Assembly (NCBI RefSeq): GCF_046025915.1
Contig: NZ_JAQQFR010000008.1
Span: 196,116-260,115 of the forward strand
Source: Herbaspirillum rhizosphaerae_A
GTDB lineage: Bacteria > Pseudomonadota > Gammaproteobacteria > Burkholderiales > Burkholderiaceae_D
Length of the DNA stretch: 64,000 bases
Direction: 5' to 3'
Under the pieces are notes generated by a model. That model saw only the letters and a list, made by a program, of their open reading frames with translations, was not told the origin of the DNA and made no database searches. This document shows, piece by piece, positions 25,132-34,582 of the stretch. The position numbers were made by a program, and so were the translations under genes. Within the stretch, counting starts at the first letter, position 1. Every line of letters starts with the position of its first letter.

Positions 25132-27105
25132 TTACTTGGTATGCGAGATCAGATTGGGTTTGCCGCTTTCTTCACCGTGACGCTCGTCAGTGTGTTCGCC
25201 GGCAGCCGACACCTTGTCGCCGATCACGTCATGCGTGGAGGCGATGTGGGCCAGGATGCCGCGCTTGGCCTGGCGCTGCAGCTCGGCGAACGGGCTGGAG
25301 CGGTTCAGCGACACACCCACTGCCAGTACGTCGACCAGCAGGAGCAGCAGAATGCGCGACACCATCGGGATGTGCATCATGCTGCCTTCGTCGTGCTCGA
25401 CCGCCAGCGTGAAGTCGGCGCGCTTGGCCAGTTGCGAATTGCTTGGCGCCAGCGCAATGATGGTCGCGCCGGAGTTGACTGCAACTTCAACCGTGGTTGC
25501 CAGATGGCGCAGGCGGCCGGAGTTGGAGATGATCACGGCGACGTCGGTGTTCTTCAGCAGCGATGCCGACACTTCCTGCAATTGCGGGTCGGTGTAGGCG
25601 GTCGATGGAATGCCGAGGCGGAAGAACTTCTGTTGCGCATCTTCGGCCACCAGGCCGCAGCTGCCGAAACCATAGAACTCCACACGGGTGGCGTGGCTCA
25701 GTACTTCGATGACCTTGCTCAGCGTATCGGCGTTGAGGCTGTCGCGCACTTCCATCATTGCCGCGATGGTGTTGTCGACCACCTTGACACCGACGTCCAG
25801 TGGCGAGTCGCCCACGTGCACCTGGCTATGCGCGACCGGCACGGTGCCGGTGACGCCAGAAGCGAGTTTCAGTTTGAAGTCTGCCAGGCCCTGGCAGCCC
25901 ATGGTGCGGCAGAAGCGGATCACCGTCGGCTGGCTGACGTTGGCGCGGCGGGCGATTTCCGAGATCGGTTCGCTCATAACGGCGCGCGGGTGCGCCAGAA
26001 TCAGGCTGGCGACACGTTCTTCTGCCGGCGAGAATTGCGAGCGAGCCTTGCGGATACGCTCCAGGAAAGGCACGGCATTGCCGCCGCCCAGACGCTCGGC
26101 GAGAATCGCGGCAACGCCGACGAAAGCCGGGTAGGGCGCTGTGATGACATAGGTCGGGATCTTCTGCATGTAGGCGTCGAAACGCCCTTTGCTTTCGAAG
26201 CGGGCGCGGAAGGCCGATTGTGCAAAGTAGTCGCCCAGATGCGGCACCACGCCGCCGCCAATATAGATACCGCCCAATGTGCCCAGTGTGACGGCGACGT
26301 TGGACGCCAGCGTGCCGAGCATGCCGCAGAAGCAATCGACTACTTCCAGGCACAGCGGGTCTTTTTGGTTCAGCGCGCGGTCGACGATTTGCGGCGCCGT
26401 CAGTTCTTCGGCGTTCTTGATCTTGTTGCTTACTTTATTAATTTCGCACAGCGCGCTGTAAATCATTTCCAGGCCGGGGCCGGAGATCAGGCGTTCAGCC
26501 GAGACGTGCTTATAAGTGCGCCAGCAATATTGCAGGATCGCCGCTTCTTTTTCATCGGCAGGCGAGAACGAGACGTGACCGCCTTCGCTGCCGAGTGCAA
26601 TCCAGCGGCCTTCGCTCGGGATCAGGCCGCCTACACCGAGGCCGGTGCCGGCACCGACCAGACCGATCACGCCGCCTTCCAGTCCTTGTCCGCCGCCGAC
26701 CTGTATGCAGTGTGACTGTTCCAGATGCGGTAGCGCCATCGACAGCGCGGTGAAGTCATTGACCACCAGCAGCGTATCGAGACCGAGCAGCTTGCGCGTC
26801 TCTTCAATCGAAAAAGCCCAATGGTGATTCGTCATCTTGATCTGATCACCTTGCACCGGATTGGCGATGGCGATAGCCGCGTGATGAATCGCGGGGTGTT
26901 CATTGGTCGCCAGATAGGCTTTGACGGCCTGTGAAAACTCAGGGTAATCGGCGCAGCGCAGCGTCTGGATAGTGTCTATCTGCCCGGGCGCACGTTCCAG
27001 TGCGAAACGGGCATTGGTGCCGCCGATATCAGCCAACAAGCGCGGACCATCCATGAAGGTGTTCGACGAATTGTAACTGCCATGTATGAGCGATGCTGAA
27101 GACAT
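25132..27105 (-). CDS. glk: bifunctional glucokinase / RpiR-type regulator (Glk-HexR fusion)
   Basis: 657 residues. Residues 20-345 are a ROK-independent, Glk-type glucokinase (phosphate loop ADIGGTNARF at 25-34, then GLVGAGTGLGVGGLIP). From about 347 an RpiR/HexR regulator follows: HTH (VSQPTVIRFCRTMGCQGLAD) and a SIS sugar-phosphate-binding domain (about 465-600, with EFYGFGSCGLVAEDAQQKF and VAVIISNSGRLRHLATTVEV). Glk makes glucose 6-phosphate; HexR usually represses glucose genes and is released by KDPG. Such fusions are known in Burkholderiales. It lies 172 bases downstream of zwf on the same strand. A TGTAGTAAAACTT motif overlaps its start codon. Confidence 0.93.
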   Translation of the reverse strand: MSSASLIHGSYNSSNTFMDGPRLLADIGGTNARFALERAPGQIDTIQTLRCADYPEFSQAVKAYLATNEHPAIHHAAIAIANPVQGDQIKMTNHHWAFSIEETRKLLGLDTLLVVNDFTALSMALPHLEQSHCIQVGGGQGLEGGVIGLVGAGTGLGVGGLIPSEGRWIALGSEGGHVSFSPADEKEAAILQYCWRTYKHVSAERLISGPGLEMIYSALCEINKVSNKIKNAEELTAPQIVDRALNQKDPLCLEVVDCFCGMLGTLASNVAVTLGTLGGIYIGGGVVPHLGDYFAQSAFRARFESKGRFDAYMQKIPTYVITAPYPAFVGVAAILAERLGGGNAVPFLERIRKARSQFSPAEERVASLILAHPRAVMSEPISEIARRANVSQPTVIRFCRTMGCQGLADFKLKLASGVTGTVPVAHSQVHVGDSPLDVGVKVVDNTIAAMMEVRDSLNADTLSKVIEVLSHATRVEFYGFGSCGLVAEDAQQKFFRLGIPSTAYTDPQLQEVSASLLKNTDVAVIISNSGRLRHLATTVEVAVNSGATIIALAPSNSQLAKRADFTLAVEHDEGSMMHIPMVSRILLLLLVDVLAVGVSLNRSSPFAELQRQAKRGILAHIASTHDVIGDKVSAAGEHTDERHGEESGKPNLISHTK

Positions 27106-27277
27106 GTAGTAAAACTTTCCGAATAAAAACGGTTATACGTTATCGGTGATTCTTAACGGTATGCCTGGAGAGCAGCCACGTAGTGTAGCTCGCTTTGCGC
27201 AAATCCGTTTTGCTAAAGCAACAACGTCAAACCGGCACGCTTGTGCCATTTGGACCGTTATGGCTTTATCAATTTGA

Positions 27278-28753
27278 TCACCGGTCTTCTGGCCAGTGTG
27301 CGCCGGCGCGCGACATCATTGCCGACGATGCACTGGGTCCCCAACTTCCAGCTAAATACGATTTCGGCGCGGCCGATGTGCTCTGCCAGTGGTTGAGCAA
27401 CGGCTCGACCCAGCGCCAGGCAGCCTCTTGCTCATCGCGCCGCACAAACAATGAAAGATTTCCGCGGATCACGTCCAGCAGCAGACGCTCATAGGCATCG
27501 GCTCGCTTTTGCTTGAACGCCTGATCAAAGGCCAGATCCAGCGCCACCGGCTGGATCGCCATGCCGTCGCCAGGTTCTTTGGCAAAGCAATGCAACTGTA
27601 TTGATTCTTCCGGCTGCAAGCGGATCACCAGGCGGTTGCTGGTCGGGATGCCGCTCGGCATCGGCAGGATCGCGTGCGGAATCGGACGGAAAGTAATCAC
27701 GATTTCCGCCGTGCGTTCCGCCAGGCGTTTGCCGGTGCGCAAGAAAAACGGCACGCCGGCCCAGCGCCAGTTATTGATTTCGGCATGCAGAGCAATGAAG
27801 CTCTCTGTCTTGGATTGCGTCGGAATGCCGGCTTCCTGGTGATAGCCGACAACCGGCTGACCGCGCACTGCGCCGGCGGCGTATTGGCCGCGCACGGCGT
27901 GCGATTCCAGATCTTCGCGGCTGAACGGTTTCAGGGCGCGCAGCACGCGAACTTTTTCATCCCGTATAGCATTGGCATCAAGCGAGGTCGGAGGTTCCAT
28001 CGCTACCATGCACAGCAGCTGCAGCAAATGGTTTTGCACCATATCGCGCAATGCGCCGGTGCCGTCGTAGAACTCGCCGCGGCCTTCCACCCCAAGCTGC
28101 TCGGCGATGGTCAGTTGCACATGTTCGATCGACTCGCGTCTCCACAGCGGTTCAAACAGGCTGTTGGCAAAGCGCAGGGCCAGCAGGTTCTGGACCGACT
28201 CCTTGCCTAAATAGTGATCGATGCGATAAATCTGGTCTTCCGCGAACACGCGCGCCACGGCGTCGTTGATCGCGCGCGAGGACTGCAGGTCATGGCCCAG
28301 CGGTTTTTCCAGCACGACGCGGGCATTGTCGAGAGAGATACTGCTAGCCGCCAGATGGTTGCAGATCGGTTCAAACAGTTTCGGCGACGTTGCCAGATAA
28401 AACACCGTGACGGCTTTTGTATTGAGCTGTTGGCCGAGCAGGGTGTAGTCGGCGGCGTTGTTGGCGTCGAGTACGACATAGGCAATTCTTGCGAGAAAAC
28501 TTTGCCATTTTTTCGCATTATCACCAGCAATACCTTCGCTGACATGCGCGCCGGCCTGGGTATGCGCCCAGTCAAGATAGGCGTCTTGGCTCAACTGCTG
28601 GTTGGAAACGCAAATGATACGACCGTCTTGATGCAACTTGCCGTCAAGATGCGCGGAGAACAGCGCCGGAATGATCTTGCGCATCGCCAGATCGCCTGTC
28701 GCTCCAAACAGGACGAAATTGAACAAAGTCGCTTCTTCTTGAATGACGTGCAT
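27278..28753 (-). CDS. zwf: glucose-6-phosphate 1-dehydrogenase
   Basis: 491 residues, normal length. NADP-binding motif GATGDLA at 18-24, EKPLG at 149-153, and the active-site signature RIDHYLGKE at 177-185 with the catalytic His-Asp pair region. It oxidises glucose 6-phosphate to 6-phosphogluconolactone, the entry to the Entner-Doudoroff and pentose-phosphate routes. It stands upstream of glk-hexR in the same direction; the 6-phosphogluconolactonase gene often found between them is absent. It is divergent from the glucose-type importer across 262 bases holding HexR-like sites. Confidence 0.96.
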   Translation of the reverse strand: MHVIQEEATLFNFVLFGATGDLAMRKIIPALFSAHLDGKLHQDGRIICVSNQQLSQDAYLDWAHTQAGAHVSEGIAGDNAKKWQSFLARIAYVVLDANNAADYTLLGQQLNTKAVTVFYLATSPKLFEPICNHLAASSISLDNARVVLEKPLGHDLQSSRAINDAVARVFAEDQIYRIDHYLGKESVQNLLALRFANSLFEPLWRRESIEHVQLTIAEQLGVEGRGEFYDGTGALRDMVQNHLLQLLCMVAMEPPTSLDANAIRDEKVRVLRALKPFSREDLESHAVRGQYAAGAVRGQPVVGYHQEAGIPTQSKTESFIALHAEINNWRWAGVPFFLRTGKRLAERTAEIVITFRPIPHAILPMPSGIPTSNRLVIRLQPEESIQLHCFAKEPGDGMAIQPVALDLAFDQAFKQKRADAYERLLLDVIRGNLSLFVRRDEQEAAWRWVEPLLNHWQSTSAAPKSYLAGSWGPSASSAMMSRAGAHWPEDR

Positions 28754-29015
28754 GTATTTTCTATGTAATTAAACAAAACTTATATTGCAATGTTACTGTA
28801 GCATTACTACAATTACAAGCGAGCGACGGGAGTTCGCCCTAATAATTAAATTTTATTGAGGCGTTTTTTGTAGTTTAAGTAAAGTGAGCTAGTAAGTTAT
28901 GCGGCAAAGAGTGTCCACAAGGCACCGCCAACCAGTAGCAAGTTCTCTCCCCCGGGAACGCTGACCTTGCCGCGATGCAATTCGCCGGCAATTTTTAAAA
29001 CACAGGAGATAAAAA
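28754..29015. promoter_or_regulatory. divergent control region zwf / glucose importer with HexR-like sites
   Basis: 262 AT-rich bases. The palindrome TGTAG-CATTA-CTACA is at 28797-28811 and a related TGTAGTTTAAGTA at 28869-28881. Gamma-proteobacterial HexR binds palindromes built from TGTA and TACA halves, and a HexR domain is encoded next door, so both are candidate HexR sites. AGGAG at about 29005 is the ribosome site of the importer gene. Confidence 0.55.
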
Positions 29016-30269
29016 ATGATGTTGAAGCACGCCATTAAAAAAAGTCTGATCGCCACCACCCTGATCGCAGCTTCCACCGTAGCGTATGCCGCGGAAGTGG
29101 AAGTGCTGCATTACTGGACCTCCGGCGGTGAAGCAAAATCGGTTGCTGAACTGAAAAAAATCATGGAAGCCAAGGGCGTAACCTGGAAAGATTTCGCAGT
29201 TGCAGGCGGCGCGGGTGAGAACGCAACGACAGCCCTGAAGGCGCGCGTCATCGCCGGCAGCCCTCCGACAGCAGCCCAGATCAAGGGCCCGGCTATTCAG
29301 GAATGGGGTCAAGAAGGCGTGCTGGCAAACATTGACTCCGCCGCAACCGCAGGCAAGTGGGATTCGCTGCTGCCAAAGTCGGTGTCGAGCGTGATGAAGT
29401 ATCAAGGCCACTATGTCGCTGCACCGGTCAACGTGCACCGCGTCAACTGGCTGTGGATCAATCCGGAAGTGCTCAAGAAAGCCGGTGCCAAGACCCCGAC
29501 AAATTGGGATGAATTCTTCGACGCTGCTGAAAAGATCAAGAAGGCCGGTTTCGTCGCCGTTGCCCATGGCGGTCAGCCATGGCAGGACGCCACCGTGTTT
29601 GAAACCGTCGCCCTGGGCGTCGGCGGCGCAGACTTCTATCAGAAGGCTCTGGTGAAACTGGATCAGACAGCCCTGACCAGCGCCAACATGGTCAAGACTT
29701 TCGACACACTGGGCAAGATCAAGACCTACATCGACAAGGATTCCGCAGGCCGTGACTGGAACCTGGCAACCGCCATGGTCATCAACGGCAAGGCCGGCAT
29801 GCAATTCATGGGCGACTGGGCCAAGGGCGAATTCACTACCGCCGGCAAGCAACCAGGCAAGGACTATCTGTGCGTAGCAGCACCAGGCACCGAGAAGTCC
29901 TACACCTTCAACATCGACTCGATCGCCATGTTCAAGGTCAAGAATCCTGATTCGCAAAAAGCGCAGCTGACGTTGGCAACCGCCATCATGAGCCCTGAAT
30001 TCCAGGAAGTGTTCAACCTGAACAAGGGTTCGATCCCGGTTCGTCCTGATATCCCACGCGGCAAGTTCGACAGCTGCGCGACCAAGTCGATGGATGATTT
30101 TGCCGCATCGAGCAAAGCCAATACCCTGGAGCCAAGCATGGCCCACGGTATGGCTGTCAGCTCGGCCGCTCAAGGCGCGATGTTCGACGTGATTGCCAAG
30201 TTCATGAATTCCAACATGACATCGCAAGCCGCAGTGCAAGCTCTGGCCAAAGCAGCTAAAACTCAGTAA
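29016..30269 (+). CDS. gtsA: sugar ABC transporter substrate-binding protein (glucose/mannose type, CUT1)
   Basis: 417 residues. Signal peptide about 1-26 (ending VAYA). The mature part starts VEVLHYWTSGGEAKSVAELK, as in GtsA-type glucose-binding proteins, with VNVHRVNWLWINPEVLKKAG, MQFMGDWAKGEF and a Cys pair (YLCVAAPG and DSCATKS) that may form a disulfide. It delivers glucose to the GtsBCD-like membrane complex. ATG 29016 has AGGAG upstream. The location beside zwf and glk-hexR strongly favours glucose. Confidence 0.9.
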   Translation: MMLKHAIKKSLIATTLIAASTVAYAAEVEVLHYWTSGGEAKSVAELKKIMEAKGVTWKDFAVAGGAGENATTALKARVIAGSPPTAAQIKGPAIQEWGQEGVLANIDSAATAGKWDSLLPKSVSSVMKYQGHYVAAPVNVHRVNWLWINPEVLKKAGAKTPTNWDEFFDAAEKIKKAGFVAVAHGGQPWQDATVFETVALGVGGADFYQKALVKLDQTALTSANMVKTFDTLGKIKTYIDKDSAGRDWNLATAMVINGKAGMQFMGDWAKGEFTTAGKQPGKDYLCVAAPGTEKSYTFNIDSIAMFKVKNPDSQKAQLTLATAIMSPEFQEVFNLNKGSIPVRPDIPRGKFDSCATKSMDDFAASSKANTLEPSMAHGMAVSSAAQGAMFDVIAKFMNSNMTSQAAVQALAKAAKTQ

Positions 30270-30302
30270 GCAATAAGAAGTAATTAGAAGCAGTGTAATA
30301 AG

Positions 30303-30373
30303 GCCTGTCCCGCAGTGCGCTCCGGCGCCTGCGAACAGGGTATTTACGGGGCGGGCGCAGCGGTCAGGCGCCC
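30303..30373 (+). repeat. hairpins between the glucose binding-protein gene and its permease
   Basis: In the 173-base gap, CCTGT-CCCGCAG pairs with CTGCG-AACAGG (about 30304-30339, one bulge), and GGGCGC (30353-30358) pairs with GCGCCC (30368-30373) with a 9-base loop. No T-run follows either. They probably protect the binding-protein message from 3' decay. Confidence 0.55.
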
Positions 30374-30442
30374 ATCGTCGTGAAAGACCGGCAAGATTTT
30401 TCGACCGGCTTCGCGATATTTCCCCGGGTTCAGGAGACATGC

Positions 30443-31408
30443 ATGTCCAACTCAACAGTTTCCCTGTCGTCGACTGGCGCTGGTGGCAACAACGCTGCTG
30501 GCAAAGCCGCACTGCGGCGCAGTGGAAAATTCGCCGCACTGGCCGATAACTGGCTGCCGCGCCTGGTCTTATCACCGACCATCATTTTGTCGCTGGTATT
30601 TGTTTACGGCTTTATCGCACTCACAGGCTATCTGTCGCTGACCAACTCGCGCCTGATGCCCAACTACGAATTCGCAGGCTTCGATCAATACAGCCGGTTG
30701 TTTGCCCTCGACCGCTGGTGGACTGCAGCCAGCAATCTCGGCATTTTTGGCGGTCTGTTTATCTTGCTGTGTCTGGCCATCGGCCTGTTCATGGCGATTC
30801 TGCTGGATCAGAAAATCCGTGCCGAAGGCGCATTGCGCGCCGTGTACCTGTATCCGATGGCGCTGTCTTTCATCGTGACCGGCGCTGCATGGAAGTGGAT
30901 TCTCAATCCCGGCCTCGGCCTGGAAAAAATGATGCACGACTGGGGCTTCGCCAACTTCAGCTTCGACTGGCTGGTCAACTCCGACATGGCGATCTACACC
31001 GTCGTCATTGCCGGTGTGTGGCAGTCGTCTGGGTTTGTGATGGCGCTGTTTCTGGCCGGTTTGCGCGGTATCGACGACTCCATCATCAAGGCGGCGATGG
31101 TCGACGGCGCGAGCTTGCCGACCATCTATCGCCGCATCGTCATCCCGGCGTTGCGCCCGGTGTTCTTCAGCGTGTTGCTGGTGCTCGGTCACATTGCGAT
31201 CAAGAGCTTCGACCTGGTCATGGCGCTGACTGCAGGCGGGCCAGGCACCTCGACGGACTTGCCGGCGATTTTCATGTATCAGTTCTCTTTCACGCGTGGA
31301 CAGTTAGGCCTTGGCGCCGCTTCCGCCGTGATGATGTTGGCGACCGTGCTGGCCGTGCTGGTGCCTTTGATGTATCTGGAAACGAAAGGAACCCGCAATG
31401 GCCGTTGA
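30443..31408 (+). CDS. gtsB: sugar ABC transporter permease (CUT1, MalF/GtsB type)
   Basis: 321 residues from ATG 30443, which follows CAGGAGACATGC. A Ser/Gly/Asn-rich amino terminus (1-30) precedes six helices. The EAA loop reads IIKAAMVDGASLPTIYRRIVIP. The upstream open frame is ignored because the ribosome site fits the internal ATG. It overlaps the next permease gene by 11 bases. Confidence 0.92.
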   Translation: MSNSTVSLSSTGAGGNNAAGKAALRRSGKFAALADNWLPRLVLSPTIILSLVFVYGFIALTGYLSLTNSRLMPNYEFAGFDQYSRLFALDRWWTAASNLGIFGGLFILLCLAIGLFMAILLDQKIRAEGALRAVYLYPMALSFIVTGAAWKWILNPGLGLEKMMHDWGFANFSFDWLVNSDMAIYTVVIAGVWQSSGFVMALFLAGLRGIDDSIIKAAMVDGASLPTIYRRIVIPALRPVFFSVLLVLGHIAIKSFDLVMALTAGGPGTSTDLPAIFMYQFSFTRGQLGLGAASAVMMLATVLAVLVPLMYLETKGTRNGR

Positions 31409-32297
31409 TACCTTCGCCTCAAAAGGGAACCCGAACCAGGAGCGCAAGCCGCTCACCATCGGCCGCGTGCTGATCTATGTGTTGCTGGTGCTGGTGGGCC
31501 TGTACTATCTCGCGCCGCTATACGTAATGATCACGACGTCGCTGAAGTCGCTCGACGAGATCCGTAGCAGCAATCTACTGGCGCTGCCGATGTCGCCGAC
31601 CACCGCTGCTTGGGGCAAAGCCTGGGACAGCGCCTGCACCGGCGTTGACTGCGGCGGCCTGGCGCCATTCTTCTGGAATTCGCTGAAGATGACGATCCCG
31701 GCCGTGCTGATCTCGACATTGATCGGTTCGCTCAACGGCTACGTGTTGGCGCACTGGCGCTTCCGCGGATCCGAAGCATTGTTCGCCGCGCTCATGGTCG
31801 GCTGCTTTATTCCGTTTCAGGTGGTGATTCTGCCGATGGCGCGTTTGCTGGGCATGTTCGATCTGGCCAACACCACGCCGGGTCTGATCTTCGTGCACAT
31901 CGTCTACGGTATCGCCTTCACCACGCTGTTCTTCCGCAACTATTACGTGACCGTGCCGGAAGAGCTGGTCAAGGCGGCGCGCATCGACGGCGCAGGATTC
32001 TTCCTGACCTACCGCAAGATCATCTTCCCGCTGTCGCTGCCGATTTTCATGGTCTGCTTCATCTGGCAGTTCACGCAGATCTGGAACGACTTCCTGTTCG
32101 GCGTCGTATTCGGCGGTTCGGATGCAAAACCAGTCACTGTGGCGCTGAACAATCTGGTCAACACCTCGACCGGCGTGACGGAGTACAACGTCAACATGGC
32201 GGCTGCGATCATCGCTGCACTGCCGACGCTACTGGTCTACATCTTGGCAGGCAAGTATTTTGTGCGTGGCCTGACTGCTGGTGCAGTCAAGGGTTAA
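31398..32297 (+). CDS. gtsC: sugar ABC transporter permease (CUT1, MalG/GtsC type)
   Basis: 299 residues, six helices, EAA loop ELVKAARIDGAGFFLTYRKI followed by IFPLSLP. It contains the extra loop with Cys pair (DSACTGVDCGG, about residue 77) seen in glucose-type GtsC proteins. It overlaps gtsB by 11 bases and ends 36 bases before the ATPase gene. Confidence 0.92.
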   Translation: MAVDTFASKGNPNQERKPLTIGRVLIYVLLVLVGLYYLAPLYVMITTSLKSLDEIRSSNLLALPMSPTTAAWGKAWDSACTGVDCGGLAPFFWNSLKMTIPAVLISTLIGSLNGYVLAHWRFRGSEALFAALMVGCFIPFQVVILPMARLLGMFDLANTTPGLIFVHIVYGIAFTTLFFRNYYVTVPEELVKAARIDGAGFFLTYRKIIFPLSLPIFMVCFIWQFTQIWNDFLFGVVFGGSDAKPVTVALNNLVNTSTGVTEYNVNMAAAIIAALPTLLVYILAGKYFVRGLTAGAVKG

Positions 32298-32333
32298 GCA
32301 GTTCAAGAAGAAATTCATGGAGATGTAATAGAA

Positions 32334-33473
32334 ATGGCAAGCTTATCAATTCGCAACGTACGCAAGGTTTACCCGAACGGCAATGAAGTCCTCAAGGGCA
32401 TCGATCTGGAAATCGAAGACGGCCAGTTCCTGATCCTGGTCGGCGGCTCCGGCTGCGGCAAGTCGACGCTGCTCAACATGATCGCCGGTCTGGAGACCGT
32501 CTCCGAAGGCGAGATCATGATCGGCGACCGCGTCGTCAACAACGTCGCTCCGAAAGAACGCGACATCGCCATGGTGTTCCAGTCGTATGCGCTGTATCCG
32601 ACCATGACAGTGCGCGAAAACATTTCCTTCGGCCTCGGCATCCGCAAGATCCCAAAGGCTGAACAAAAGGAAATCGTCGAGCGCGTCGCCAACATCCTGC
32701 AAATCACTCACCTGCTGGATCGTAAACCGGCACTGCTGTCCGGTGGTCAACGCCAACGCGTGGCAATGGGCCGCGCGATTGCGCGCGATCCGTCGCTGTT
32801 CCTGTTCGACGAACCACTGTCGAATCTGGACGCCAAGCTGCGCGTCGAAATGCGCGCCGAAATCAAGCGCATGCACCAACGTCTGGGCAGCACCATCGTC
32901 TACGTCACGCACGATCAGATCGAAGCGATGACCCTCGGCGATCGCATCGCCGTCATGAAGGATGGCGTAGTCCAGCAGTTCGGCAGCCCGCAAGAAATCT
33001 ACGACTCGCCGAGCAACCTGTTCGTAGCCGGCTTCATCGGCTCGCCGTCGATGAACTTTCTGCGTGGCAAACTCACCACCGATGGCTCCGCCCCGGCGTT
33101 CGAACTCGACCACGGCGGTCGCAAGACCTTGCTGACTTTGCCGCTGAACGGCCACACCGATGCAGTTGCAAAGTGGGTAGGCCGCGACATCGTCCTCGGC
33201 ATCCGTCCTGAACACGTCACTGACGCCATGAGCGCTCGCAATGGCGACCCACTGAGCAACGGCAACTACCGCCCGACCGAAGTCGACTGCACGGTAGAAC
33301 TGACCGAGCCAACCGGCCCGGACACATTGGTAGTGGCGCGCTTCAACGATGCGCCGGTGACATGCCGCACGCATCCGCGCGCAGGTGCTCTGCCGAATGA
33401 GCCGTTGAAGCTGGCGTTTGATCTGACCAAGGCGCTGTTGTTTGATCCGGCTTCGGAGCAGCGGATTGCTTGA
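32334..33473 (+). CDS. gtsD: sugar ABC transporter ATPase (MalK/UgpC/GtsD type)
   Basis: 379 residues. Walker A GGSGCGKST near 37-45, signature LSGGQRQRVAMGRAI, Walker B LFLFDEPLSNLD, switch THDQIEAM, and carboxyl-terminal OB/TOBE regulatory folds (about 240-375). It energises the glucose importer and may also serve other CUT1 systems. Last gene of the operon, followed by a terminator. Confidence 0.94.
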   Translation: MASLSIRNVRKVYPNGNEVLKGIDLEIEDGQFLILVGGSGCGKSTLLNMIAGLETVSEGEIMIGDRVVNNVAPKERDIAMVFQSYALYPTMTVRENISFGLGIRKIPKAEQKEIVERVANILQITHLLDRKPALLSGGQRQRVAMGRAIARDPSLFLFDEPLSNLDAKLRVEMRAEIKRMHQRLGSTIVYVTHDQIEAMTLGDRIAVMKDGVVQQFGSPQEIYDSPSNLFVAGFIGSPSMNFLRGKLTTDGSAPAFELDHGGRKTLLTLPLNGHTDAVAKWVGRDIVLGIRPEHVTDAMSARNGDPLSNGNYRPTEVDCTVELTEPTGPDTLVVARFNDAPVTCRTHPRAGALPNEPLKLAFDLTKALLFDPASEQRIA

Positions 33474-33505
33474 TCTTCGGGATCCTGCAACGTAGTAAAA
33501 AAATC

Positions 33506-33535
33506 CCTGCGGCAGTCATGTCGCAGGTTTTTTTT
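33506..33535. terminator. bidirectional terminator, gtsD / flavin reductase
   Basis: Stem CCTGCGGCA (33506-33514) with TGTCGCAGG (33519-33527), one G-T pair, 4-base loop, followed by eight T on the plus strand; a run of seven A just upstream gives a T-run on the minus strand. Confidence 0.88.
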
Positions 33536-33538
33536 ATC

Positions 33539-34198
33539 TCACAACTTTGCTATAGGCTCGTACGCTTTTTCTGGTATTTCAGCGAGTCTGGAAGCGTGCA
33601 CCTGTCCGCTGAGTCCATAGAATTTCTGGAAGCTCATAATCAGTGGTGACCACTTGTCCGGATTGATTCGATTAGCGTTCCCTTCCATGAGCAGATCGGG
33701 GTGGACGTGAATGCGCTGGATCCGCACTTCGATCAAACTGATGAAACCGCGCAGTTCGTCACTGTCTTCGCCGATGCCATGAGATGCCGCAACGACAGCT
33801 TCTAGCTGGATCGGACATTCGAGTGCGCGCGAAGCCCGGACGGTATCGGCTGCGACTCTCGTCATTCCCGCACGGCCGAATTTATCTGGTTCGTAGACGT
33901 AACCCAAAGCCTGCTTAAATTCGGAAACGGAATACGAGCCTGTGGTTCGTGCGATGCGATCGACAGCACCTACCTCATTGACTGATGGAAGATTCAAGAC
34001 GCACTCGCCCGTGCGGAGAAGGTTGCGTGTAGTCTGTGATGCGGACGCGATACCAAGCACGCCTCGCCAACCCAGCCAAAAAGCCGACGACATGGGGGCA
34101 AGATTGTGCGTACCGTCTTCGTTGACGGTACTGATCAAAACAACGGGCGTTCCGAGATACAGGATGTGGGGTTCGACGACAACGTGTGGCGTATTCAT
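33539..34198 (-). CDS. flavin reductase family protein
   Basis: 219 residues from the ATG at 34196-34198 (AAGGAAATC upstream). Split-barrel FMN-binding fold: GTPVVLISTVNEDGTHNLAPMSSAFW near residues 15-40 and the VLNLPS segment. It differs from the protein at 202-828 in lacking the ISPLVQRDG segment, so the two are not recent duplicates. A role in flavin supply or in detoxification of aromatic or nitro compounds is possible. It stands alone, divergent from nothing obvious, beside the metal-efflux operon. Confidence 0.8.
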   Translation of the reverse strand: MNTPHVVVEPHILYLGTPVVLISTVNEDGTHNLAPMSSAFWLGWRGVLGIASASQTTRNLLRTGECVLNLPSVNEVGAVDRIARTTGSYSVSEFKQALGYVYEPDKFGRAGMTRVAADTVRASRALECPIQLEAVVAASHGIGEDSDELRGFISLIEVRIQRIHVHPDLLMEGNANRINPDKWSPLIMSFQKFYGLSGQVHASRLAEIPEKAYEPIAKL

Positions 34199-34582
34199 GA
34201 TTTCCTTGATTCGAGAGTAGACGGATTCATGATGAGACTTGCGCGCGTTTGATACACTCCGATTCTTGCTTGCCAATCCTCGTTGTGAGGATGTGGCGAG
34301 AGCGAGACTTTTTGCATTGGCTAAAACGTGAGTACGACCAGCGTTGCGTTAGTTGCGCATTTCAGATGGCGAAGACTTGAACTTTGTCTTATTCTCTCGT
34401 GGCAAGATTTCGATTTACTCCACTATCGCACTTCATATTTTCAATGTTCCAGCGACCATTCGGTAAGGCCGATCATTAGTGCTTCTCGGACGTTACGCGA
34501 TGCTGGTATGCTCTAGATCTGAAATAACCATGTGGCGAACGGCTTCAGTCAGCAGCGGTCATGTTAAAAACCGAACTAATAG
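34199..34582. other. gene-poor, low-GC region
   Basis: 384 bases of lower GC than the surroundings, with only short open frames lacking any recognisable motif. Codon pattern and base composition differ from the neighbours. I see no promoter or repeat I can defend. Confidence 0.4.

Noticed and set aside
25141..26715. An open frame of about 520 codons on the plus strand
   Set aside because: It is antisense to the glk-hexR fusion; His/Ala/Asp-rich translation without motifs.
28995..30575. An open frame of about 520 codons on the minus strand
   Set aside because: It is opposite the glucose-binding-protein gene, which has signal peptide, ribosome site and family motifs.
34328..34516. A 62-codon open frame in the low-GC patch
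   Set aside because: No ribosome site, no recognisable motif, and no context; cannot be told from chance.
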